Below, piece after piece: positions 38,001 through 46,027 of a stretch of DNA of 60,229 bases. The position numbers were made by a program, and so were the translations under genes. The stretch comes from Pseudomonadota bacterium (GTDB taxonomy: Bacteria > Pseudomonadota > Gammaproteobacteria > UBA1113), in contig JAJYCX010000013.1 of assembly GCA_021778015.1 (NCBI GenBank), positions 1-60,229 on the forward strand, given 5' to 3'. How positions within the stretch are numbered: the first letter of the stretch is position 1; each line of letters starts with the position of its first letter. The notes below the pieces were generated by a model, which saw nothing but the letters and a program-made list of their open reading frames with translations, was not told the DNA's origin and made no database searches.

Positions 38001-38417
38001 TTAATTGAACCCGAATTAAAGACATTGGGCATTCCTTATGTTTTATTAACGGGTAATACCAAAGATCGACAGACCCCAGTGAGCCGCTTTCAAAATGGCG
38101 AAGTGCCGCTATTCTTATTGAGCTTAAAAGCCGGTGGCACAGGCTTAAACTTAACTGCTGCCGATACCGTGATCCATTATGACCCGTGGTGGAACCCTGC
38201 CGCCGAAAACCAGGCCAGCGATCGTGCTCATCGTATAGGACAAAACAAAGCGGTTTTTATCTATAAACTGATTACCCGAGGTTCCGTAGAAGAAAAGATC
38301 ATCCATCTGCAGCAAAAAAAGCAAATGCTATTAAACGACATCTTCGCCAATGATGCCTCTGCCGGCGGCCGACTAGAAGCCAGCGACCTGCAGTATCTGT
38401 TGGCGCCTATGGAATAA
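35064..38417 (+). CDS. SWIM-domain SNF2/DEAD-like helicase
   Basis: 1117 residues. The N-terminal SWIM zinc finger is [17 protein letters not shown] (about 74-90). A long region of unknown fold (100-640) precedes the SNF2 motor: motif I [20 protein letters not shown] (about 672), motif [12 protein letters not shown], motif III [20 protein letters not shown], and the C-terminal helicase lobe with [14 protein letters not shown] and [10 protein letters not shown]. These are ATP-driven double-stranded-DNA translocases. Bacterial members with a SWIM domain are widespread but have no settled role; transcription or DNA-repair functions have been suggested. It starts 22 bp after rph on the same strand. 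Confidence 0.9.
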   Translation: [1117 protein letters not shown]

Positions 38418-38482
38418 CACTTGTAGCTCACTTCAAAATAGGTTAGCCTAGACAAATGGATTATTGCTAAAAAAGGCCTATT

Positions 38483-40054
38483 ATGAAACGACTCATTATT
38501 TTCAGTTTTTTGCTTCTGATTCTGCCCGCCATTATCGTCCTTATGATGTGGTTTCCCCTTAAATTCATCATAGTTGCGGGGATATTGCTCGTCATTATCG
38601 GCGCTTATGACTTACTACAAACCAAGCATGCCATTTTGCGCAATTTCCCTATTTTGGGGCACCTACGCTTTATACTGGAAACAATCCGTCCTGAAATACA
38701 ACAATACTTTATAGCGACTAATCAAAGTGAGCGCCCTTTTAGCCGCGCAGTCCGTGCCCTAGTCTACCAACGAGCCAAGAATGAACGCGATACTGAGCCT
38801 TTTGGTACACAAAATGACGTACGCACACCAGGCTATTTTTCTATACGCCATTCATTATCCCCCACACACTTAAGCAATGATGAAAGCTATATCATGGTAG
38901 GTGGCCCACAATGCAGCCAACCGTACTATGCTTCGCGCCTGAATGTGTCGGCATTAAGCTTTGGTGCCTTAAGCCCCAATGCTATTATGGCGCTGAATAG
39001 AGGGGCTAAATTGGGAGCTTTTGCACACAATACCGGTGAAGGTGGTTTGAGCTCTTATCATCTACAAGGCGGCGATATTATTTTTCAACTGGGTACAGGC
39101 TTGTTTGGCGCCAGAACGCATGACGGTAGTTTTTGTCCTGAAGAATTTACTAGAAAAGCTCACTTAGATGTAGTCAAAATGATAGAAATCAAACTATCAC
39201 AGGGGGCTAAACCTTCACATGGCGGTATCTTGCCTGCGGCGAAGGTAAGCCAAGAAATATCGACTATTCGCGGCGTACCCATGGGCAAAGATTGTATTTC
39301 CCCTCCCACTAATCCTGAATTCTCCACCCCCGAAGGCTTATTGCATTTTATAGCCCGACTACGTGAGTTGTCAGGCGGCAAACCAGTGGGCTTTAAGCTA
39401 TGCATAGGCATACGATCGGAATTTTTAAGTATCTGTAAGGCCATGCTTAAAACCGGCATTTTACCCGACTTTATTACAGTAGATGGATCCGAAGGTGGTA
39501 CGGGTGCTGCTCCTGTAGAATTTGCCGATCACTTAGGCGAACCCTTATTTCCGGCATTACGCTTCGTACGCAATGCCCTAGTGGGTACTAACCTCAGAGA
39601 TAAAATTCGTATTATTTGCGCAGGTAAAGTGGCTACTGGTTTTGACATGATCGATAAATTCTGTTTGGGTGCAGACATGTGTAATTCTGCCCGTGCGATG
39701 ATGTTTGCTCTAGGTTGCCTGCAATCACTACAATGCAATGCCAATACCTGTCCCGTAGGCGTCGCCACACAAAATCCACGTTTGGTCAAAGGCCTAGTGA
39801 TTAGCGACAAAGCAGTACGTGTTAAAAATTATCACGCCGCTACGATTGCCAGTTTGCTGGAATTAGCGGGCGCCATGGGAGTTAAAAGTCTTGCGGATTT
39901 AACGCCTAAGCATTTATTCAGACAAACCAGCAATTTTACTTCTAAAACGTATGCTGAATTATATGAGTTTCTAGAACCGGGCATACTCTTAGGCAATGAC
40001 ATCCCGGAAAGTTTTGCGGCAGATTGGATCAATGCGAGTGCGGAGCGGTTTTAA
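38483..40054 (+). CDS. FMN-binding glutamate-synthase-like oxidoreductase
   Basis: 523 residues. Two N-terminal membrane helices (about 1-45) are followed by a GltB-type FMN barrel: VSALSFGALSPNAIMALNRG, NTGEGGLSSYH, KPSHGGILPAAKVS, TVDGSEGGTGAAP, and the cysteine motif CLQSLQCNANTCPVGVATQ, which matches the 3Fe-4S-binding motif of glutamate synthase. There is no glutaminase domain and no C-terminal beta-helix. Such stand-alone membrane-linked forms are common in proteobacteria; the reaction is unknown. It ends 4 bp inside the convergent gene at 40051. Confidence 0.87.
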   Translation: MKRLIIFSFLLLILPAIIVLMMWFPLKFIIVAGILLVIIGAYDLLQTKHAILRNFPILGHLRFILETIRPEIQQYFIATNQSERPFSRAVRALVYQRAKNERDTEPFGTQNDVRTPGYFSIRHSLSPTHLSNDESYIMVGGPQCSQPYYASRLNVSALSFGALSPNAIMALNRGAKLGAFAHNTGEGGLSSYHLQGGDIIFQLGTGLFGARTHDGSFCPEEFTRKAHLDVVKMIEIKLSQGAKPSHGGILPAAKVSQEISTIRGVPMGKDCISPPTNPEFSTPEGLLHFIARLRELSGGKPVGFKLCIGIRSEFLSICKAMLKTGILPDFITVDGSEGGTGAAPVEFADHLGEPLFPALRFVRNALVGTNLRDKIRIICAGKVATGFDMIDKFCLGADMCNSARAMMFALGCLQSLQCNANTCPVGVATQNPRLVKGLVISDKAVRVKNYHAATIASLLELAGAMGVKSLADLTPKHLFRQTSNFTSKTYAELYEFLEPGILLGNDIPESFAADWINASAERF

Positions 40055-40530
40055 TTTCGGTCGTTGTACCTTCGATTTAAAGTTTGAAAAGATTTTGAAA
40101 CAGGTTCATCTTCTTCGTCATTAATAACAGGTCCATTCTCTTCGCCATCACTAGGAGATAAAGCATTTTGAAAAAATGCCCCCTGTATATTGACGTTAGC
40201 ACCGTTTAGATTAAACGTTTGTAATTCAGTTTCTAATTCTACAACTCTTTGCTGCAACGTTTGAAGATTCTGCTCTAGTATAAGCGTAGCTTCTTCAGCG
40301 TCCTTAACACCAGGTAATAATATGCCATCGTGCAATTTACGCTCAGCTATATATTCCCTATTATGTCTTATTCTTTGCTCTTTTATTATAACTGCTCGTC
40401 GTGTGTTATAAAGCTCCCGTTGCAATGCTAGATTTCTATCTTGAGTATCCTCATTTTGCTCCGTTTCTCCTATAGAAAGTTCTCTAGGCTCTTGATCTGT
40501 AGATAAAAAAAACCTGTTGCTTTTTGACAT
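40051..40530 (-). CDS. Small coiled-coil protein, paralogue 1 of the duplicated unit
   Basis: 159 residues from the ATG at 40530, chosen because GAGGG precedes it; an ATG eight codons earlier lacks a ribosome site. Not recognised. A long coiled coil spans about residues 30-115. It contains ILLPGVKDAEEATLILEQNL, then QTLQQRVVELETELQ and GAFFQNALS, which align with RILPEVKAAQK, LERLQQKAVKLEEEME and FFQSAYS of the gene at 42082; the two are paralogues. The C-terminus is acidic then polar (INDEEDEPVSKSF). It follows its large partner by 91 bp on the same strand. No signal peptide. A structural or chaperone-like partner of the large protein is one possibility. Confidence 0.65.
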   Translation of the reverse strand: MSKSNRFFLSTDQEPRELSIGETEQNEDTQDRNLALQRELYNTRRAVIIKEQRIRHNREYIAERKLHDGILLPGVKDAEEATLILEQNLQTLQQRVVELETELQTFNLNGANVNIQGAFFQNALSPSDGEENGPVINDEEDEPVSKSFQTLNRRYNDRN

Positions 40531-40621
40531 GTCTTGTTTTCCCTCATCTGCCATTTATAACTAAGCTGAGAAAGAATTATAACATAAAAGTCAGCAAAAT
40601 CAATAACATAGTAAAAATAAG

Positions 40622-41911
40622 TTAGCGCTTATGGCTTGCAAATGTCTCGGTCTGTTCCTCTGTCTTTTCACTCTCTTTTTCTATTAACGATTCAGTATAA
40701 AAAAACATATGCTGCTGTAACTGTTCCATGTTAGTCAAAACATGTGGTAACCGGCCATAGTGGCTAGGATAATGTTTTTCTATTCTCTCTACCAAAATAT
40801 CTAATTGATCTTTTTTTGCCTCATCCTTAGCCTTGTATAACTCTGCTTCTTTTTGTGCACATTCATCGAAGCTTCGAAAAGATTTCTTAAAAAGTTCTTT
40901 ATGTTCTTTTGAACACTTTTCCTCTATCTCTTTTAAACTAGCTTCATATGACTCATAGTAGCCCAAGATAAGTTGGGGCCGTGCATTAATTACCGTGTAC
41001 AATTTAATAAGATCTGAGAAAGTGACCTCTAAAGCAGCTTCATCTGGAAAAATTTTACTTTTTGCAGCACTAAGCAGAGTTTTTTTAAGATTTATAAGTT
41101 TAGGATCTATATCTTCTTCATAGATGGAATAACTACTATATATCTCATTTATTATTTGATTATTATATTTTTCAACACTTCCATTTTTTGTAGCCATTAT
41201 CCAAATAATCTTGAACCCACTCTGTTCGCTGTCAGAAATTTTCGCCAAATGATCTGTAATTTCTTTAGGAGTTTGTCCGTCAAAAAAAACTATATACACA
41301 TCTGGTTGCACGAAGTAATCTTTATCCATTGCATCGAGTTCAGCTATACTTCTCTCGGCAAAAGTAGCATTGATAAAATGCTTCAGTTTATCGATCCTAG
41401 AAAAATTAATGACTTGTAAGGTTTTTCGACTATAGGTATGTGGGATATTTTCACAATTGGACATAATAAGACGAATTGTTTTTAGATTAGATGTATCTAG
41501 CGGCTTAATCTCATCCGGTAATGTGATCTCTTCTTTCTCCTTCTTTCGTAAACGAAGATCTACATCTACTTGAGATAGATTTTTTGTTAACTTCTCAATG
41601 AATGCGTTGTTTTCTTCTATTTGTGTCATTTCGCTAAAACGTATAGTTTCATAAACGCCTTTCCCATGCATCACTAGCACACATAGTTTCTGTTCATCAT
41701 CAAAGTAAAAATAAAAACCGGGGGTGGTCACCGTTGCTTTGATATTTTCAAGAGCGCTGTTCAATATAAAATAACGCGTATAATGTCTAAATTGTGCTCG
41801 GTCAACACTCCCGTCCTCAAAATGAACTGTTTTTTTAGCTTTTTTCTGAAAGATGCCTTCAGATTTCAAAATACCCATTGATGAGACTGCAGCATCTGCT
41901 GTACTAGACAT
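40622..41911 (-). CDS. Unrecognised large protein, paralogue 1 (short form) of the duplicated unit
   Basis: 429 residues from the ATG at 41911 (GAGGTAAATAAT before it; an upstream in-frame ATG lacks this). No family recognised. Region A (about 20-105) has QFRHYTRYFILNSALENIKA, then PGFYFYFDDEQKLCVLVMHG. Region B (about 165-325) looks like alternating strands and helices: LQVINFSRIDKLKHFI, DVYIVFFDGQTPKEI, FKIIWIMATKNG, IINEIYSSYSIYEE, then TFSDLIKLYTVI. Both regions are repeated in the larger paralogue at 42794. No P-loop is visible, so a nucleotide-binding role is not supported. The C-terminus is glutamate-rich (EKESEKTEEQTETF), as in some Dot/Icm substrates. Confidence 0.7.
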   Translation of the reverse strand: MSSTADAAVSSMGILKSEGIFQKKAKKTVHFEDGSVDRAQFRHYTRYFILNSALENIKATVTTPGFYFYFDDEQKLCVLVMHGKGVYETIRFSEMTQIEENNAFIEKLTKNLSQVDVDLRLRKKEKEEITLPDEIKPLDTSNLKTIRLIMSNCENIPHTYSRKTLQVINFSRIDKLKHFINATFAERSIAELDAMDKDYFVQPDVYIVFFDGQTPKEITDHLAKISDSEQSGFKIIWIMATKNGSVEKYNNQIINEIYSSYSIYEEDIDPKLINLKKTLLSAAKSKIFPDEAALEVTFSDLIKLYTVINARPQLILGYYESYEASLKEIEEKCSKEHKELFKKSFRSFDECAQKEAELYKAKDEAKKDQLDILVERIEKHYPSHYGRLPHVLTNMEQLQQHMFFYTESLIEKESEKTEEQTETFASHKR

Positions 41912-41931
41912 ATTATTTACCTCAGCTATTA

Positions 41932-41945
41932 CCCTTAATTTAGGG
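41932..41945. promoter_or_regulatory. Palindrome ahead of the short paralogue
   Basis: CCCTTAATTTAGGG, a near-perfect 14-bp palindrome 20 bp upstream of the start at 41911. A 16-bp version lies at the same place before the long paralogue. It could be an operator or an mRNA hairpin near the ribosome site. Confidence 0.5.
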
Positions 41946-42034
41946 CGATTTATATTTTTTTCGCAGTTAAACTTATAACACAAAAAGCTTATGGAAAACA
42001 AGTGTTGATCTTACTCTAACCTTAAAGGAAAAAT

Positions 42035-42100
42035 AGGCTTTAACACGACCATACCTTGTAGATACAATGCTTCGCATATCCTTATCTACAGACCCGCCAC
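42035..42100 (-). pseudogene. Remnant: duplicated 3' end of ispA
   Basis: GCGAAGCATTGTATCTACAA, then GGTATGG and AAAGCCTAT, on the minus strand, matches the end of intact ispA (46088-46135; encodes EMREALYQQGMAALKP there). The similarity continues into the bases that follow ispA (TTACTC..A..TTAAA.GAAAAA and ATAGG). It lies between the two copies of the two-gene unit, exactly where a tandem duplication junction is expected. Confidence 0.75.
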
Positions 42101-42714
42101 AGTAGCACTTGTTTAGACAAATCAGCCATTTTACTTGTAGAAATAGTGTGATTCGGCACAGTAGATACTTTTTTGGAGTAAGCGCTTTGAAAAAAAACAA
42201 TATCATTTTTTAATTCTGTTTTTTTAGATTCCATCTCTTCTTCTAGTTTTACAGCCTTTTGCTGCAAACGTTCAAGGTTTTTTTCTAATTCAGGCATACA
42301 TTTCTGGGCGGCCTTAACCTCAGGTAAGATACGATCTGGTGTCGCTAAAATTCTTTTGATTAAAACATTTTTATTGTTAATTTGTATTTTTGTTTCAGCT
42401 ATGAGTTGACAGCGATCGGTTAAGTCTTTTAGCGCTTCTTTTCTTCTAACCGCATCCTCACATATTCTTTCATTCTTTTCTAATATTTTTCGTAATGTTG
42501 CGATATCTTCTCTTAGTCCTGATAGAGTGGATTTAGCTATACTTTTTTTATTTTGCGCTATATCTTGCTGTTGTTGCTTAATTAAATGCTGAGTATGAGC
42601 AAGTTCTGTCTTTAGCTTCAAGATAGTAGATTCAGCATATTGATTTCTTTGCCATCTAAAAAAATACTGATCCCGACAGGTTGTAGCTACGATTTTTTTC
42701 TTATCATTAGGCAT
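42082..42714 (-). CDS. Small coiled-coil protein, paralogue 2 of the duplicated unit
   Basis: 210 residues from the ATG at 42714, which follows AAGGGA by 8 bases; earlier ATG/TTG codons lack this. Not recognised. Heavily charged coiled coil across about 30-180 (LKLKTELAHTQHLIKQQQQD; KNLERLQQKAVKLEEEME). The second half aligns with the protein at 40051. The C-terminal end differs from its paralogue and its last codons run into the ispA remnant, so the original stop may have been replaced at the duplication junction. It follows the long partner gene by 79 bp. No signal peptide or membrane segment. Confidence 0.65.
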   Translation of the reverse strand: MPNDKKKIVATTCRDQYFFRWQRNQYAESTILKLKTELAHTQHLIKQQQQDIAQNKKSIAKSTLSGLREDIATLRKILEKNERICEDAVRRKEALKDLTDRCQLIAETKIQINNKNVLIKRILATPDRILPEVKAAQKCMPELEKNLERLQQKAVKLEEEMESKKTELKNDIVFFQSAYSKKVSTVPNHTISTSKMADLSKQVLLWRVCR

Positions 42715-42793
42715 AATCATAGTCCCTTGCATGGTCTTAAAATAAGCTAATAACAAATTCTAACATAAATCGCGTAAAAATAAAACAACGCGT

Positions 42794-45700
42794 CTATCCC
42801 ATTGATACAGTTGGTGTTTCTATTATCTGTGGTTCTACACATTCTTCTATACCGTTCTGTTTTTCAAGATTGTCTACTGGTGGTGCTATAGCCCAGAAAC
42901 AAAAAACATTTTCCTCTTTCTCAACATCTTTTTCGTCACTTTCCACAGGCGCCATTACAAAAACATTGTGTGTTGCAAGCTCTCGTACGATTTCGCTCTC
43001 TTCGGCCACCGATCCACTAGGTCCAGATTCGCTTGAAATATCAAGCACTAATGCTACGTCTGATCTTATCTCGGCCTTTTGTTCTTCAGCCTGAACAGTT
43101 TGAGCTTTCGGTAATAACTCCCTTATATTGTCTAACAGTGTCATCATTGCAGCGTCTTTCTGCTCAACAGCCCATTTCTCCAGAGAGCTTCTTCTCTGCT
43201 GAAGAAGCTTTCTGTCCCCAAAACAGTCTCTATTTATCTGCAAAGAAATCTGTTTATACCTAATATTGACCTCTTCGATATCAAGATTATATTGCTCAAA
43301 ACAAGCCAAGCTCTCTTTATGGTATGCACTTATTGCCACATATGCTTTAATCAAATCAGAAAATACAGTTATCTTGATCTCTTCAGAAGATAATATTTCT
43401 TTAGCTCTCTCAGCAAGCATCTTTTTTAAATTTGTGATCTCAGCTATTTCTTCAGGCATTGTATAGATGCTATAGATCTCATCTACCATCTTCTTAAAAT
43501 AGTCATTGGGTTTTTCACTATGATCAACTGTAATCTTAATTATATTGAATCCTTTTTCTAAGAGACTCTGAATTTTATTTAAATATTCTTCAGGTGTATC
43601 TACGCTCAAAAGAATTATATACATATTAGCTGAAAATTCTTCACTCAACTCAGACAAATAGCCTGTGTTTTTTTCAGGAAAGTATTCGATTAAGGACTCT
43701 TCCACACTCTCGCTCATTGACAGATCAATGACTTGAAAAAGCTTCCGTTTTACAGCTTTTTCCTCATTGCCATAGTCATGGCTGTTATAATGTATTACTA
43801 ATTCTTTAGCAACATCTTTTAATTGAGATCTAACATCTCTACCTTGTTCAACTTGGCTTATTATTGAGGCTATAACGTTATGTAATTCATACCAGAACTG
43901 CTTAAACCGAATATGTTTTTGCTTTAACGCAACGCTTAGAATTTTCATTTTTAACATGGGATCATGTGGACGTTTGTTTAACTTTGCAGAATACTGTCTC
44001 ATATAGGGTAACTTCCCTATATGATTTTCTTGACCTTGACGAATCATATATTCACCTTGGTCATTAACATACATCATACCTTCTTCTGCTTTGTTTAGAT
44101 CGCCATCTTGTAAAGGTGTAGCCAAACATGGCGTCATCTTATAATATTGACGTACTTTTTTAGGCCCTTGATTGAGTATCGTATACATTTTTATGAGTTC
44201 TGAAGAAATGGCTCTATCCCCTATTCCTTTTCTAGCATTCTCTTTAGCTCTAGAAGAAAGCAACCTTTTAAATTGTGCAATCATTGGGTCTTCATCATAT
44301 CTAATATAAGCGCAGCGTATACTATCGATGACTAAATCATGGTAATAAAAAGGAGTCCTGTCTTCTGATGAGTTTTCATTTATAAAAATAATGATGCGAT
44401 CATCCATCTTATCCTTAATTTTGTCTATATTTTCTTGGGAGACCTTATCATCAACGCACACTATATAAACATCTGCATCACAAGAAAGATTTTCGATAAA
44501 GGCATCTGTTGCCTCTGCTTTTTCTATTGCCTCTTTTTCTCTTGTACGAGTATGACCTCGCTGTGATGTTATTTCGAGAATAGCCTCTCTATATAGGGCT
44601 AACGATTCTTTTGTTAACTCATCCATAGCAATATCAAGTAAGGCGCTAACGGGCTTACCTTCTGGGGTCATTACAATATACTGTAGACTAGAACCTTGTT
44701 TTTCTAGGTACATTTTTCCTTTTTCAGGGCCTGTTTTAGGTAAATCTGACATCAAAAGAAGCTCACATCCTTCTATACTGTCTGGCATTCTCGTGTTTTC
44801 TTCTAAAGAATAATCTCTTACAAACTGTTTTAACCCCTCTGATTCAGACAGCAAAACCACTCTCAATGGGTTTTGCTCCTTAGAAAGAGGGTTAACTTGC
44901 GTGCAATGTGATCCAATCAGACGGATCGACTTATTTTCCAACCTAATTTGTTTCTTTTCAATGCCTTTCTCAGAAAAACTTTGAACTTCTTCAATCATGC
45001 TCACAGTAAGTCCGTCAACCAGTCTTCTTTCTTTCTTTGTGCCTGTAATAGAGCTCAAATGAATGGTTTCATTTATTGTTTTGCTGTGTATAACTAAGAC
45101 AGCGAGCTCCGACTTCTCATTTAAGTATAAATAAAAACTTGGGTGTATCGTAGTTGCTTTAACTTTCTCAAGATGACTATTCAATATAATATAAGGAGCA
45201 TAATGTTTAAATTGGTCTTTTCTATCTTTTAAGTGTACCTCTTCTGTAAAAACAATCTTTTTACTCAAAGATACGCCTTTTGGATCCTTAAGGATAATTT
45301 TTTCTGGTTCTTTATTTAAAAGCTCAGCAATCTTTGCTTTAAAAGCAATCTTTGCCTCTAAATCTTCATCAGAAGATTCTTCATCTACTTTTTGCTCAAC
45401 GTAGATTGCTTCAATAGTACCATCAACCGAATATTTTTTTAACAATTTGTATAGTGTATCGACTGTTGGAGCTATTTCTAAAGCCATTTTCTGTATGTTA
45501 GTCTTTCGATCGTTCGCGAATGATTCTATAATAGCTTTAGAGAATTCCGTCTGTGTAAGTTCAGGTTGTTTAGCATAGTCTCTAAGCACAGAATCTAAGT
45601 CCCCAATAACCCTAAAAAATATATTATATTCTTCAATTTTAGTTAGTAACTCTTCCCTAATCTCTTCTACTTTCGCGCAGTATTGATTGAGTAATTTGCA

Positions 45701-45883
45701 TATTTCCTTAAATTGAATTGTCGTTCTAAAATTGATAGCACCTATTTCCACCAATGCTTTACAATTAGCCGCTAGATTCTCTTTGAATTCAGTAAGAAGT
45801 GGGGGTTCATTATCGATAATATGACGAGTATATATCTCATCTATCTTATCTATTGATATCACAGCATCTGCTACACTAGCCAT
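42794..45883 (-). CDS. Unrecognised large protein, paralogue 2 (long form) of the duplicated unit
   Basis: 1029 residues from the ATG at 45883, with the same GAGGTAAATAAT leader as the short paralogue. No family recognised. An extra N-terminal helical region (1-200) precedes region A (about 205-280: QFKHYAPYIILNSHLEKVKA, then PSFYLYLNEKSELAVLVIHS). Region B then appears twice: about 465-600 (DVYIVCVDDKVSQENIDKI, IIIFINEN, SSELIKMYTIL) and about 740-880 (LFQVIDLSMSE, NMYIILLSVDTPEEYLNKI, MVDEIYSIYTMPEE, FSDLIKAYVAI). Between and before them are segments like KGKMYLEKQGSSLQYIVM and GMMYVNDQGEYMI. The last 100 residues are acidic and disordered. No membrane segments. A secreted effector or a large scaffold are hypotheses only. 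Confidence 0.72.
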   Translation of the reverse strand: MASVADAVISIDKIDEIYTRHIIDNEPPLLTEFKENLAANCKALVEIGAINFRTTIQFKEICKLLNQYCAKVEEIREELLTKIEEYNIFFRVIGDLDSVLRDYAKQPELTQTEFSKAIIESFANDRKTNIQKMALEIAPTVDTLYKLLKKYSVDGTIEAIYVEQKVDEESSDEDLEAKIAFKAKIAELLNKEPEKIILKDPKGVSLSKKIVFTEEVHLKDRKDQFKHYAPYIILNSHLEKVKATTIHPSFYLYLNEKSELAVLVIHSKTINETIHLSSITGTKKERRLVDGLTVSMIEEVQSFSEKGIEKKQIRLENKSIRLIGSHCTQVNPLSKEQNPLRVVLLSESEGLKQFVRDYSLEENTRMPDSIEGCELLLMSDLPKTGPEKGKMYLEKQGSSLQYIVMTPEGKPVSALLDIAMDELTKESLALYREAILEITSQRGHTRTREKEAIEKAEATDAFIENLSCDADVYIVCVDDKVSQENIDKIKDKMDDRIIIFINENSSEDRTPFYYHDLVIDSIRCAYIRYDEDPMIAQFKRLLSSRAKENARKGIGDRAISSELIKMYTILNQGPKKVRQYYKMTPCLATPLQDGDLNKAEEGMMYVNDQGEYMIRQGQENHIGKLPYMRQYSAKLNKRPHDPMLKMKILSVALKQKHIRFKQFWYELHNVIASIISQVEQGRDVRSQLKDVAKELVIHYNSHDYGNEEKAVKRKLFQVIDLSMSESVEESLIEYFPEKNTGYLSELSEEFSANMYIILLSVDTPEEYLNKIQSLLEKGFNIIKITVDHSEKPNDYFKKMVDEIYSIYTMPEEIAEITNLKKMLAERAKEILSSEEIKITVFSDLIKAYVAISAYHKESLACFEQYNLDIEEVNIRYKQISLQINRDCFGDRKLLQQRRSSLEKWAVEQKDAAMMTLLDNIRELLPKAQTVQAEEQKAEIRSDVALVLDISSESGPSGSVAEESEIVRELATHNVFVMAPVESDEKDVEKEENVFCFWAIAPPVDNLEKQNGIEECVEPQIIETPTVSMG

Positions 45884-45901
45884 ATTATTTACCTCGCGAT
45901 T

Positions 45902-45917
45902 CCCTTTAAAATTAGGG
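45902..45917. promoter_or_regulatory. Palindrome ahead of the long paralogue
   Basis: CCCTTTAAAATTAGGG, 18 bp upstream of the start at 45883, matching CCCTTAATTTAGGG before the short paralogue. The intervening bases and ribosome site are also shared. Confidence 0.5.
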
Positions 45918-45957
45918 ATATTCATATGTTTCCGACCAGTCGTTATAACATATGAAG

Positions 45958-45977
45958 CTTAAGGCTTTCTTAAGAAT
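45958..45977 (-). promoter_or_regulatory. Direct repeat resembling a PmrA-type box
   Basis: CTTAAGGCT-TT-CTTAAGAAT: two CTTAA words exactly 11 bp apart, the spacing of the Legionella PmrA box (cTTAATatT-N2-cTTAATatT). On the coding strand it reads CTTAAGAAA-GC-CTTAAGCTT about 75 bp upstream of the long paralogue. The outer bases do not match the consensus well. Confidence 0.3.
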
Positions 45978-46027
45978 TGCAACCAGCTGATTTTACTCGG
46001 ATTTTAAAAGAAAAAATAGGAAAGAAT

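Noticed and set aside
40531-40554. Earlier ATG for the small coiled-coil gene
   Set aside because: No ribosome site before it, whereas the ATG at 40530 has GAGGG at good spacing.
40622-41911. Possible GTPase reading of the large paralogues
   Set aside because: The strand-helix pattern is suggestive but no P-loop or NKxD motif is present.
41973-42206. 77-codon open frame on the minus strand
   Set aside because: Overlaps the small coiled-coil gene and spans the ispA remnant; explained by the remnant, not a gene.
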